Part shown: positions 1 through 5,997 of the stretch, in pieces
How positions within the stretch are numbered: the stretch's first letter is position 1
Layout of the letters: each line of letters starts with the position of its first letter
Assembly: GCA_040756715.1 (NCBI GenBank)
Contig: JBFLYE010000149.1
Coordinates: 1 to 8,221, forward strand
Origin: a bacterium
GTDB lineage: Bacteria; UBA9089; UBA9088
Reading direction: 5' to 3'
DNA length: 8,221 nt
Program-made: the position numbers and the translations under genes
Notes under the pieces: generated by a model
The model's input: only the letters and a program-made list of their open reading frames with translations
Databases searched by the model: none
Told to the model about the DNA's origin: nothing

Positions 1-2
1 AC

Positions 3-17
3 ATTCAAAATTCATAA
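3..17. repeat. Partial heptamer (ATTCAAA-type) repeat at the window edge
   Basis: The first bases contain ATTCAAAATTCA (3-14), identical to part of the reverse complement of the right arm of the inverted repeat in front of dnaB (1794-1825). It is probably the end of another copy of the same A/T-rich heptamer array, cut off by the window start. The match is short and low in complexity, so it could be chance. Confidence 0.35.
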
Positions 18-33
18 TTTTATAAAGTTTTCC

Positions 34-61
34 TTAAGATTATCTAAACACATCCTATAAT
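34..61 (+). promoter_or_regulatory. Sigma70-like promoter of the first gene, predicted leaderless
   Basis: A perfect TATAAT lies at 56-61. A weak -35 match, TTAAGA (34-39, four of six bases), sits 16 bases upstream. The ATG at 69 follows the -10 box by only seven bases, where transcription would be expected to start, so the mRNA would begin at or next to the start codon. No Shine-Dalgarno sequence is present. The -10 call is strong by eye; the -35 call is weak. Confidence 0.55.
44..54 (-). repeat. Single copy of the TAAACACAT motif
   Basis: CTAAACACATC at 44-54 matches 5870-5880 exactly. It shares TAAACACAT with the complement of 8076-8084. Here it lies between the -35 and -10 regions of the first promoter. 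Whether it is a repeat remnant or a binding site cannot be told from the sequence. Confidence 0.4.
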
Positions 62-68
62 AAAATAT

Positions 69-1025
69 ATGAAAAAATTAAAGGTTGGTGTGATTGGTGT
101 AGGCCATATGGGAGAATTTCATGCAAAGGCATATTCAGAAATTCCAAATGTAGAGCTTACCGGGGTTGCTGATATAATAGAAGAAAGGGCAAAAAGAATT
201 GCATCACAATATTACACAAAGCCATATACAGATTATAGGGATATGTATGATAAGGTTGATGCTGTTTCAATTGCTGTTCCAACAAGCATTCATTATCAAG
301 TAGCCTCGGATTTTTTAAACAAGAAAAAACCCACCCTCCTTGAGAAACCAATGACAACAAATATTAAGGAGGCAGAAGCTCTCTTTGAAATAGCAAAAAG
401 GAATAATGTCCTCCTTCAAATAGGCCATGTTGAAAGATTTAATGCGGCTGTTTGTGAGCTTAAGAATATTATAAAAAACCCTATATTTATTGAGACAAAA
501 AGATTAGGACCAAAAAATCCAAGAATAAATGACACAGGTGTTGTCTTGGATCTTTTAATTCACGATATAGACATTGTCCTTTCCCTTGTTCCCTCTGAGA
601 TAGAAAAAACAAGCCTTGTGGCAAGCAGGGTTTATTCGGATTATGAAGATATTGCTAATCTTCAGATTATATTTAAAAATGGCTGTATTGCCTCTTTAAC
701 AGCCTCAAGGACAACTGAGGAAAAGATGAGGACATTATCAGCTACCCAGGAGGATGCATATATATTCCTTGATTATGCAGAGCAAGACCTCCATATCCAC
801 AGGAGGGCTTCATCAGAATACTTTACATCCCCTGAGGTTTTAAGGTATAAACAAGAATCATTCGTGGAAAGAATTTTTGTTCATAAGGATAATCCCCTGA
901 AACTTGAGCTTTTGCACTTTATAGATTGTATCATAAATGGAACAAAGCCAATAATGGAGCCAGAAGGAGACATTAGGTCTTTAAGGGTAGCATTGGATAT
1001 TTTAAAACAAATTCCTAGACATTAA
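69..1025 (+). CDS. Gfo/Idh/MocA oxidoreductase, probably UDP-GlcNAc 3-dehydrogenase-like
   Basis: This 318-residue protein has the full two-domain form of the Gfo/Idh/MocA family of NAD(P)-dependent sugar dehydrogenases. The N-terminal Rossmann fold begins with a GxGxxG motif (G10, G12, G15) and has Asp35 at the end of the second strand. The EKP motif (E92-K93-P94) supplies the usual catalytic lysine. The C-terminal domain carries an HDID motif (His165-Asp168), with His165 the likely proton-transfer residue. The GHVERFN segment (119-125) together with HDIDIV resembles members found beside lpx genes, where GnnA oxidises the 3-hydroxyl of UDP-GlcNAc so that the partner transaminase GnnB can make a 3-amino sugar for lipid A. 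That role is inference: neither a GnnB-like transaminase nor any lpx gene is in the window. The ATG has no ribosome binding site but sits directly behind a TATAAT box. Family assignment is firm; the substrate is uncertain. Confidence 0.85.
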   Translation: MKKLKVGVIGVGHMGEFHAKAYSEIPNVELTGVADIIEERAKRIASQYYTKPYTDYRDMYDKVDAVSIAVPTSIHYQVASDFLNKKKPTLLEKPMTTNIKEAEALFEIAKRNNVLLQIGHVERFNAAVCELKNIIKNPIFIETKRLGPKNPRINDTGVVLDLLIHDIDIVLSLVPSEIEKTSLVASRVYSDYEDIANLQIIFKNGCIASLTASRTTEEKMRTLSATQEDAYIFLDYAEQDLHIHRRASSEYFTSPEVLRYKQESFVERIFVHKDNPLKLELLHFIDCIINGTKPIMEPEGDIRSLRVALDILKQIPRH

Positions 1026-1045
1026 CTAAGGTTCAAATTTATAAT
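1016..1045 (+). promoter_or_regulatory. Sigma70-like promoter of rpsR, predicted leaderless
   Basis: TAGACA (1016-1021, five of six bases of the -35 consensus) is followed after 18 bases by a perfect TATAAT (1040-1045). The -35 box overlaps the last codons of the preceding gene. The rpsR ATG at 1052 comes six bases after the -10 box, so transcription should start at or beside the start codon. This is the best-formed promoter in the window and would drive rpsR-rplI and possibly dnaB. Confidence 0.65.
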
Positions 1046-1051
1046 AAAGAT

Positions 1052-1297
1052 ATGAAGAAAAAGATAAAGAAAAAGACGCCGTGGATAAAGGTAAAGAGAA
1101 AATATTGCCTCTTTTGTCAGGAAAAAATAAAAGAAATATCATTTCTTGATTATGAAATTATTAGAAAGGAGCTTTCCGAGAGTGGAAAGATTCTCTCCAG
1201 AAGGATTACAAAAACCTGTGCCAAACACCAAAGAATGATGGCAAGGGCAATTAAACAAGCAAGGCAGTTAGCCCTTCTTTCCTATACATCAAAATGA
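1052..1297 (+). CDS. rpsR: 30S ribosomal protein S18
   Basis: This 81-residue basic protein is a full-length bacterial S18, which binds the platform of the 30S subunit next to S6. The conserved core from Lys17 onward is clear: a tyrosine-to-glutamate run around position 34, the GKILSRR segment (45-51) and the C-terminal RAIKQARQLALL helix. Two cysteines (C19, C22) plus C56 and H59 form a CxxC...CxxH set, the zinc-binding version of S18 that many bacteria have lost. The start is the only in-frame ATG near the expected N-terminus and lies six bases after a TATAAT box, without a Shine-Dalgarno sequence. The stop overlaps the rplI start (ATGA), implying translational coupling. The usual upstream partners rpsF and ssb are absent. 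Confidence 0.97.
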   Translation: MKKKIKKKTPWIKVKRKYCLFCQEKIKEISFLDYEIIRKELSESGKILSRRITKTCAKHQRMMARAIKQARQLALLSYTSK

Positions 1298-1740
1298 AAG
1301 TAATCCTGCTTGATGATATTTCAAAAGGAGAAGCAGGTGATGTTGTCTCCCTTTCAGATGGCTTTGTTAGAAATTTCCTCCTTCCAAAGAAAAAGGCGAT
1401 ATTGGCAACAGAAGAAAACCTTAAGCTAGTGAACAAAATAAAAGAGGAAAGAAAAAAGAGGGAAGAGAGGGAGCATAAATTAAAAATTGAATTAAAGGAA
1501 AAAATTGAGGCTTTGACCATTACGATGAGAAAGAAGACAGGTGAAGAAAATAGGATGTTTGGTCAGGTAACCTCACAAGAGATAAAAGATAGCCTTAAAG
1601 AATTTAATATAGATATTGATAAAAAAGAGATCCTTCTTCCAGAACAAGGGATTAAAAGCTTGGGGGAACATAGCGTAGAAATTAAGCTAGCATCTGACAT
1701 AAAGGCATCCCTTAAGGTTTTGGTAGAAGGAGAAAATTAA
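1294..1740 (+). CDS. rplI: 50S ribosomal protein L9
   Basis: This 148-residue protein has the normal length and dumbbell architecture of L9, which binds 23S rRNA at the base of the L1 stalk and helps keep reading frame. The N-terminal RNA-binding domain (about 1-40) begins MKVILLDD and holds the typical GDVV...DGFVRNFLLP block (residues 15-31). A highly charged connecting helix covers about 41-75. The C-terminal domain (about 76-148) contains the conserved MFGQVTSQEI segment (88-97). The ATG overlaps the rpsR stop by four bases and has no Shine-Dalgarno sequence, so translation probably depends on ribosomes finishing rpsR. The stop codon provides the first bases of the inverted repeat in front of dnaB. 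Confidence 0.97.
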   Translation: MKVILLDDISKGEAGDVVSLSDGFVRNFLLPKKKAILATEENLKLVNKIKEERKKREEREHKLKIELKEKIEALTITMRKKTGEENRMFGQVTSQEIKDSLKEFNIDIDKKEILLPEQGIKSLGEHSVEIKLASDIKASLKVLVEGEN

Positions 1741-1825
1741 GTCAAAAGTCAAAATGCAAAAGTCAAAAGTGAGGTAAGGTTTTTTATTAAAATACTTTTG
1801 AATTTTGCCTTTTGAATTTTGAATT
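1739..1825. repeat. 32-bp imperfect inverted repeat built of heptamers, between rplI and dnaB
   Basis: The left arm (1739-1770) and right arm (1794-1825) are complementary at 28 of 32 positions around a 23-base spacer. Each arm is a tandem array with a seven-base period. The left arm reads GTCAAAA, GTCAAAA, TGCAAAA, GTCAAAA; the complement of the right arm reads TTCAAAA, TTCAAAA, GGCAAAA, TTCAAAA. The four mismatches fall exactly every seven bases. The right arm ends three bases before the dnaB ATG, so a hairpin in the mRNA would sit at the dnaB start. It could act as an attenuator or partial terminator, but there is no clean U-tract, so this is inference. Confidence 0.8.
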
Positions 1826-1828
1826 ATC

Positions 1829-3166
1829 ATGTTAGACACCCTTCTAATTAACCAGGAAAGGCTTCCACCCCAAGCACTTGATGCTGAAGTATCCCTCCTT
1901 GGGGCTATGCTAATGGATAGGGAGGTAATCAATGAGGTGGTTGAGCTTTTAAGAGAGGATGATTTTTATAGGGAATCTCATCGAAAGATATATAAAGCAA
2001 TGCTCAATCTCTGGGAAAGGAATGAGCCGGTTGACCTGGTTACCCTCTCTGATGAGCTAAATAAATCTGGGGCCCTTTCTACAATTGGTGGTGTCACATA
2101 CCTTACAAGTTTAATCTCTTCTATTCCACCATCTTCCAATGCACCCTATTATGCAAAGATTATCTCCCAAAAGGCAGCCTTAAGAGAGCTTGTTTTTGCA
2201 GGTTTGCAGATTACAAGGATGGGCTATGAACAAATTGGCGATGTCTCTGATATTTTGGATAAATCAGAGCAGCTTGTTTTTAACATTGCCTCAAAAAAGG
2301 TAAGGGGTGGATTTATATCCATAGGAGATATGTTAAAGCCAGAAGATATTGAGGCTCTATGTGCCCATAAGCCACATATCACAGGGATTCCCACAGGTTT
2401 TGTTGAGCTTGATGAACAAACAGCAGGCTTTCAGCCATCAGACCTCATTATTATTGCGGGAAGGCCTTCTATGGGAAAGACATCTTTAGCCCTCTCTATT
2501 GCCCAGCATGTTGCTATTAAAGAGAGAATCCCGGTTGGTATATTTTCCTTTGAAATGAGCCAGGCTCAGCTTGTTATTAGGCTTCTATGTGCTGAAGGTC
2601 GTGTTGATGCCCATAGATTAAGGATAGGCCAGCTTAAAAAGGATGAGCTTCCCAGGATCTCTTTAGCAGCTGGAAATTTAAGGGAGGCAGAAATTTACCT
2701 TGATGACACAACGCCTATGAGTGTCATTGAGATGAGGGCAAAGGCAAGGAGGCTTAAGGCAAAAAATAATATTGGGCTTCTTATAATTGATTATTTGCAA
2801 TTGATAGAGGGAAGAAAGGACCTAGAAAATAGGCAGCAAGAAATCTCAGAAATATCAAGGTCTCTTAAATCTCTGGCAAAGGAGCTAAATATTCCCATTG
2901 TTGCTTTATCCCAGCTATCCCGTGCAACAGAGGTTCAAAGGAGAAGGCCCCAGCTTTCTGACTTAAGGGAATCAGGGGCTATTGAGCAGGATGCGGATGT
3001 TGTTCTCTTTGTCTATCGGGAGGAATATTATAAACCCACAGAAGATAATGAGGGCATAGCAGAGATAATCATTGGAAAGCAAAGGAATGGACCAATAGGA
3101 ACCGTAAAGCTTGCCTTTCTAAAACAATATGCAAAATTCGAAAATCTTTCAAGGATTAAAGAATGA
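1829..3166 (+). CDS. dnaB: Replicative DNA helicase DnaB
   Basis: This 445-residue protein is a full-length hexameric replicative helicase that unwinds DNA 5' to 3' at the fork. The N-terminal helical domain starts with LPPQALDAE (12-20), and the LLGAMLMD segment (23-30) is typical. After a linker (about 155-185) comes the RecA-like motor: Walker A GRPSMGKT (211-218), the FSFEMS motif (239-244), Walker B ending IIDYLQL (319-325), the sensor-like SQLSR (361-365), the DLRESGAIEQDAD block (378-390), and KQRNGP (417-422), whose Arg419 is the likely arginine finger. No intein interrupts the motifs. The only reasonable start is the ATG at 1829, three bases after the heptamer inverted repeat, leaving no room for a Shine-Dalgarno sequence. 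The rpsR-rplI-dnaB order is widely conserved in bacteria. Confidence 0.97.
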   Translation: MLDTLLINQERLPPQALDAEVSLLGAMLMDREVINEVVELLREDDFYRESHRKIYKAMLNLWERNEPVDLVTLSDELNKSGALSTIGGVTYLTSLISSIPPSSNAPYYAKIISQKAALRELVFAGLQITRMGYEQIGDVSDILDKSEQLVFNIASKKVRGGFISIGDMLKPEDIEALCAHKPHITGIPTGFVELDEQTAGFQPSDLIIIAGRPSMGKTSLALSIAQHVAIKERIPVGIFSFEMSQAQLVIRLLCAEGRVDAHRLRIGQLKKDELPRISLAAGNLREAEIYLDDTTPMSVIEMRAKARRLKAKNNIGLLIIDYLQLIEGRKDLENRQQEISEISRSLKSLAKELNIPIVALSQLSRATEVQRRRPQLSDLRESGAIEQDADVVLFVYREEYYKPTEDNEGIAEIIIGKQRNGPIGTVKLAFLKQYAKFENLSRIKE

Positions 3167-3170
3167 AATG

Positions 3171-3232
3171 AAGGCATAAAGGCACAGAGTTTATTCATTA
3201 TCTGCTTTGTGCCTTTGCTACTTTGTCCCTTT
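3171..3232. repeat. GGCACAAAG-type hairpin element, copy 1 (dnaB-mlaE gap)
   Basis: AAAGGCACAGAG (3178-3189) pairs with CTTTGTGCCTTT (3205-3216) over 12 bases, including one G-U wobble in RNA, around a 15-base loop. Flanking bases repeat the theme: AAGGCA at 3171-3176 and CTTTGTCCCTTTT at 3221-3233. The reverse complement of this region aligns with 8168-8221, including loop bases rich in AATAAACTCT, so the two are copies of one element in opposite orientation. In the transcript it may serve as a weak terminator after dnaB, although the bases after the stem are not a pure U-tract. Confidence 0.75.
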
Positions 3233-3238
3233 TAGAAA

Positions 3239-4021
3239 ATGCTTTCCTATTTCTTTGAAGAGCTGGGAAGGGTTTTTATCCTTACAAAGAGCCTTTTTAT
3301 TATTTTTATAAAATCCATCATTGAGCAGAGGTTTATAAGAATAAAGAGGCCATTTTTTACTCCCACAACCCACAGGATAATCTCTCACCTGGTTGATGTT
3401 GGTGTAAATACCCTCCCTATTTTATTCATTGTCTCTTCCTTTTTTGGGATGGTTCTTGGCTATCTTGGATACAATCAATTTAAAAGAATAGAAATGGAGG
3501 TTTATACAGGAGCCCTGGTTGGTGCTTCAATGCTCACAGAGGTAGGGCCTGTAATTGTTGCTGTTCTTGTGGCAGGAAGGATAGGTGCTAAAGCAGCCTC
3601 TACTATTTCTTCAATGAAGACAACCCAACAGATAGATGCTTTAGAGACACTAGCGGTCAACCCTTTGGAATACCTTGTCCTTCCAAGGCTTATTGCTACA
3701 GCTATTATGATGCCAATACTGGGAATATTTGCTGATATTATTGGAATAATTGGAGGATATATTGTGGGTGTTGTAATGTTCGATATAAAAAGCGGCCTTT
3801 ACATTACAAAAATGATAGACTTCTTAAAGGTATCTGACCTTACCTCTGGCTTGATAAAGACAATATTCTTTGGCATAATAATAATTATTGTAAGCTGTTA
3901 TAAGGGATTTAGGGCAAAAGAGGGTGCAATTGGTGTTGGAGAGGCAACAACATCGGCGGTTGTTGTATCCATTGCCACTGTTCTGGTCTTTGATTATTTT
4001 TTAACCGTAATTTTATTCTAA
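3239..4021 (+). CDS. mlaE: MlaE-type ABC transporter permease (lipid transport)
   Basis: This 260-residue integral membrane protein belongs to the MlaE/YrbE permease family, the inner-membrane part of MCE transporters that move phospholipids between inner and outer membranes. An amphipathic N-terminal region (about 1-45) precedes several hydrophobic segments, roughly at 52-78, 92-115, 148-180, 204-220 and 236-259. The family core is unmistakable: EVGP (101-104), VAGRIGAKAA (111-120), QIDALE (131-136) and NPLEYLVLPR (141-150), then CYKGF (220-224) and the GAIGVGEATT motif (229-238). Length is normal. The ATG has no Shine-Dalgarno sequence. A hairpin repeat separates it from dnaB, so it may have its own promoter, but I see no convincing -10 box. 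Its stop codon shares one base with the mlaF start (TAATG). Confidence 0.93.
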   Translation: MLSYFFEELGRVFILTKSLFIIFIKSIIEQRFIRIKRPFFTPTTHRIISHLVDVGVNTLPILFIVSSFFGMVLGYLGYNQFKRIEMEVYTGALVGASMLTEVGPVIVAVLVAGRIGAKAASTISSMKTTQQIDALETLAVNPLEYLVLPRLIATAIMMPILGIFADIIGIIGGYIVGVVMFDIKSGLYITKMIDFLKVSDLTSGLIKTIFFGIIIIIVSCYKGFRAKEGAIGVGEATTSAVVVSIATVLVFDYFLTVILF

Positions 4022-4752
4022 TGATTAAAATAGAGGATATTTATAAAAGCTTTAGGAAGAATGAGGTATTAAAGGGTGTATCCCTTAATATAGAGGAAGG
4101 AAAAACATATGTTATCTTGGGAAGGTCTGGTTGCGGAAAGAGCGTTCTTTTAAAGATAATTACAGGCTTGATGAAACCAGACAAAGGAAGGATAATTATC
4201 TTTGGAAAAGACATAGCAAGTATTTCAGAGGATGAACTTATAAAGACAAGGCAGATGTTTGGCGTTGTATTTCAAGAATCTGCCCTTTTTGATTTTCTAA
4301 ATGTCTTTGAGAATGTTGGATTTTTTCTTATTGAGCATACTAATTTAAATAAGAGCGATATAATGGCTAGGGTAAAAAATGCTCTCTCCCTGGTTGGTCT
4401 TTCAGGCATTGAAAACCTATATCCGGTAAGCCTTTCTGGAGGGATGAAAAAAAGGGTTGCCTTAGCAAGGGCTATAATTACGAATCCAAAGATAATTCTA
4501 TATGATGAGCCAACCACAGGGCAAGACCCAATTACAGGCTCTGAAATAAGCCATCTTATCAAAGAGACCTCAAACAGGCTTAAGGTTACATCCATTGTGG
4601 TAACCCATGATCTAGCCCTTTCATATAATATTTCTGATAAAATTGCTATGCTCCATAATGGAAAAATAATTATTGAGGGAACACCAGATGAAATAAAACA
4701 AAGCAATAATCCTTATATTAGGCAATTTATCACCGGAGGGAAAGAGGGATGA
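4021..4752 (+). CDS. mlaF: MlaF-type ABC transporter ATPase (lipid transport)
   Basis: This 243-residue cytoplasmic ATPase drives the MlaE permease. All nucleotide-binding motifs are present: Walker A GRSGCGKS (34-41), Q-loop Gln85, signature LSGGMKKR (138-145), Walker B IILYDEP (158-164), a D-loop in TTGQDP (165-170) and the switch histidine His196. The GMKKR ending of the signature and the GQDP D-loop resemble MlaF rather than generic importers. The C-terminal region (about 205-243) matches the HNGKIIIEGTPDEI pattern common in this family. The start overlaps the mlaE stop by one base and its own stop overlaps the mlaD start (ATGA), so the three genes are almost certainly co-translated. The functional call is strong because permease, ATPase and MCE protein are adjacent. 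Confidence 0.94.
   Translation: MIKIEDIYKSFRKNEVLKGVSLNIEEGKTYVILGRSGCGKSVLLKIITGLMKPDKGRIIIFGKDIASISEDELIKTRQMFGVVFQESALFDFLNVFENVGFFLIEHTNLNKSDIMARVKNALSLVGLSGIENLYPVSLSGGMKKRVALARAIITNPKIILYDEPTTGQDPITGSEISHLIKETSNRLKVTSIVVTHDLALSYNISDKIAMLHNGKIIIEGTPDEIKQSNNPYIRQFITGGKEG
4735..4739 (+). promoter_or_regulatory. Strong Shine-Dalgarno sequence of mlaD
   Basis: GGAGG at 4735-4739 lies nine bases before the mlaD ATG, inside the last codons of mlaF. It is the only canonical Shine-Dalgarno sequence in front of any gene in the window and supports the ATG at 4749 as the start. A strong site here may raise MlaD output; the family's MCE protein acts as a hexamer per transporter. Confidence 0.7.
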
Positions 4753-5801
4753 AGGATGAACTAAAAATAGGCATATTTGTTGGAATTGGCCTTTTTATAC
4801 TGGCTTTTCTAATAATTGCCATTGGTGATGTAAAACTGGGCCAAGGGGGATATACATTTACCATAAGGTTTAATTATATATCTGGGATTAGGGATGGTGC
4901 ACCTGTAATGGTTTCTGGAATGGATGCAGGCTGCGTAAAGGGGCTTTATCTTAAGAATAATAAGGTGTATGTAAAGGTATGGGTAAAAAAGGATGTAGAA
5001 ATTCCATCCGACTCAATGATTACTATAAATACACTAGGTCTTCTTGGAGAGAAATATGTTGAGATAACGCTTGGAAAAAGCAGATCAGTTGTAAAAAATG
5101 GCGATTTTCTTGTTGGTATTAACCCGGTAAATGTCTCTGAAATTCTTGAAAGGTCTGAGATTGTTGTCTATAAGATGGAGCGAACAGTAACCATCCTTGA
5201 TAAGCTTATGGGAGAAAAGGAAATGCTTTTAAACCTGGAAAATTCCCTTAAGAACCTTGCTATAATTACAAAGGATTCCTCAGAGATTATCTCAAAAAAT
5301 AAGAGAGAAATCATCGAAGCAATCAACAACATTTCCATTGCTTCAAAGGCTATTGCTGATATAACAAAGGAGAATAAGGAAAATATAAGGTCTTGTATTG
5401 TTGAATTAAAAGAAGCATCTTTATCTTTGCAAAAAACAGCAAAGTCTATAGACAGGGAGGCTTTATCAAACAGCATCAGCAATTTTAATAAAGCAACAGA
5501 AAGGTTTAATAAGATTGCAGGGGTGGTAAAGCCAGATGAATTAAAATCTGCAATAGCCTCATTTAATGAAGCGGCTGACAATTTAAATACAATTTTAAAG
5601 AAAAATGAAAAATCCATCTCAGAGGGTGCCTCTTCATTTAACAAGGCTATGACTGATTTGAGAAGGCTGATTGAAGAGGTAGAAAAAGGATCGGCAAGTA
5701 TAACAGAAGCCTCAAAATCCCTTTCAAATACAGGAAAAAACCTGGAAGAGCTATCAGCTGACCTGAAAAAGAACCCCTGGAAGCTGTTTAAGAAACATTG
5801 A
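4749..5801 (+). CDS. mlaD: MlaD-type MCE-domain lipid-binding protein
   Basis: This 350-residue protein is the periplasmic substrate-binding part of the transporter. One N-terminal membrane anchor (about 8-26) is followed by a single MCE domain (about 36-113), shown by the GIRDGAPVMVSGMDAG segment (46-61) and GLLGEKYVEITLG (97-109). The rest (about 130-340) is polar and helical with repeated SFNKA/NFNKA-like segments. It has the look of a long alpha-helical tail or coiled coil, much longer than in E. coli MlaD and more like Pqi/Yeb- or Mce-style needle builders. The C-terminus NPWKLFKKH is a common ending of long MlaD-type proteins, suggesting the gene is complete. The stop overlaps a possible TTG start of a mini-ORF. 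No MlaC or MlaB gene is nearby. Confidence 0.9.
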   Translation: MKDELKIGIFVGIGLFILAFLIIAIGDVKLGQGGYTFTIRFNYISGIRDGAPVMVSGMDAGCVKGLYLKNNKVYVKVWVKKDVEIPSDSMITINTLGLLGEKYVEITLGKSRSVVKNGDFLVGINPVNVSEILERSEIVVYKMERTVTILDKLMGEKEMLLNLENSLKNLAIITKDSSEIISKNKREIIEAINNISIASKAIADITKENKENIRSCIVELKEASLSLQKTAKSIDREALSNSISNFNKATERFNKIAGVVKPDELKSAIASFNEAADNLNTILKKNEKSISEGASSFNKAMTDLRRLIEEVEKGSASITEASKSLSNTGKNLEELSADLKKNPWKLFKKH

Positions 5802-5902
5802 GCAAATTGCCTTTTTCTCCAATATTGGCGTATATAGCTGTATTTTTTGGAGGGTTTCTAGCAAACGAGCTAAACACATCTTGCTTGTTCTCATTTACCT
5901 AA
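5798..5902 (+). CDS. Possible 34-codon membrane mini-ORF, or remnant of a gene start
   Basis: A TTG at 5798 overlaps the mlaD stop by four bases (TTGA), the same junction geometry as the ATGA between mlaF and mlaD. The frame stays open for 34 codons to TAA at 5900-5902. The predicted peptide begins MSKLPFSPILAYIAVFFGGF and contains one hydrophobic stretch (about residues 5-22) after a lysine, so it could span the membrane. The last ten or so codons lie in the TAAACA repeat element (5869-5911). Either this is a small membrane protein of the mla operon, or the beginning of a fourth operon gene cut off when the repeat arrived. There is no good Shine-Dalgarno sequence, and an open frame this short can be chance. 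Confidence 0.25.
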   Translation: MSKLPFSPILAYIAVFFGGFLANELNTSCLFSFT

Positions 5903-5911
5903 ACATATACG
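5869..5911. repeat. TAAACA-bounded element, copy 1 (43 bp)
   Basis: GCTAAACACATC (5869-5880) and CTAAACATATACG (5899-5911) bound a 43-base block. The reverse complement of 8073-8114 has the same form: GCTAAACACGTACG at one end and TAAACACATACG at the other, 42 bases in all. The ends are conserved and the middle has diverged. The two copies are in opposite orientation. The TAAACA motifs are 29 bases apart here and 28 in the other copy. No known repeat family is recognised. Confidence 0.5.
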
Positions 5912-5959
5912 AGAAAAAGATTTGACAATACAAATTGGGTGTAAAGCAAATGGCTAATA

Positions 5960-5989
5960 TTGACAAAGTATTTATTGTAATGATAAAAT
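5960..5989 (+). promoter_or_regulatory. Sigma70-like promoter of rpsT, predicted leaderless
   Basis: A perfect -35 box, TTGACA (5960-5965), is followed after 18 bases by TAAAAT (5984-5989, five of six consensus bases). The rpsT ATG at 5998 comes eight bases after the -10 box, so the mRNA should begin within a few bases of the start codon. There is no Shine-Dalgarno sequence. A second TTGACA (5922-5927) upstream has no matching -10 box. Confidence 0.6.
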
Positions 5990-5997
5990 AATACATT

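Noticed and set aside
4272-4706. 144-codon open frame on the - strand inside mlaF
   Set aside because: It lies wholly within a gene whose ABC motifs are all intact and has no recognisable domain; it is a shadow frame.
5168-5644. 158-codon open frame on the - strand inside mlaD
   Set aside because: It is opposite the helical tail of mlaD, is rich in Ser/Phe/Ile as expected from the complement of Lys/Glu/Asn codons, and has no domain.
5819-5828. Perfect palindrome CCAATATTGG after mlaD
   Set aside because: Only ten bases with no room for a stable loop and no U-tract; a terminator or operator call is not supported.
5869-5911. CRISPR-like array from the spaced TAAACA motifs
   Set aside because: The repeats are only about 10-13 bases, occur in pairs and vary in sequence; there are no cas genes.
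5922-5950. TTGACA at 5922 as a complete promoter
   Set aside because: No acceptable -10 box occurs 16-18 bases downstream; noted only as an isolated box.
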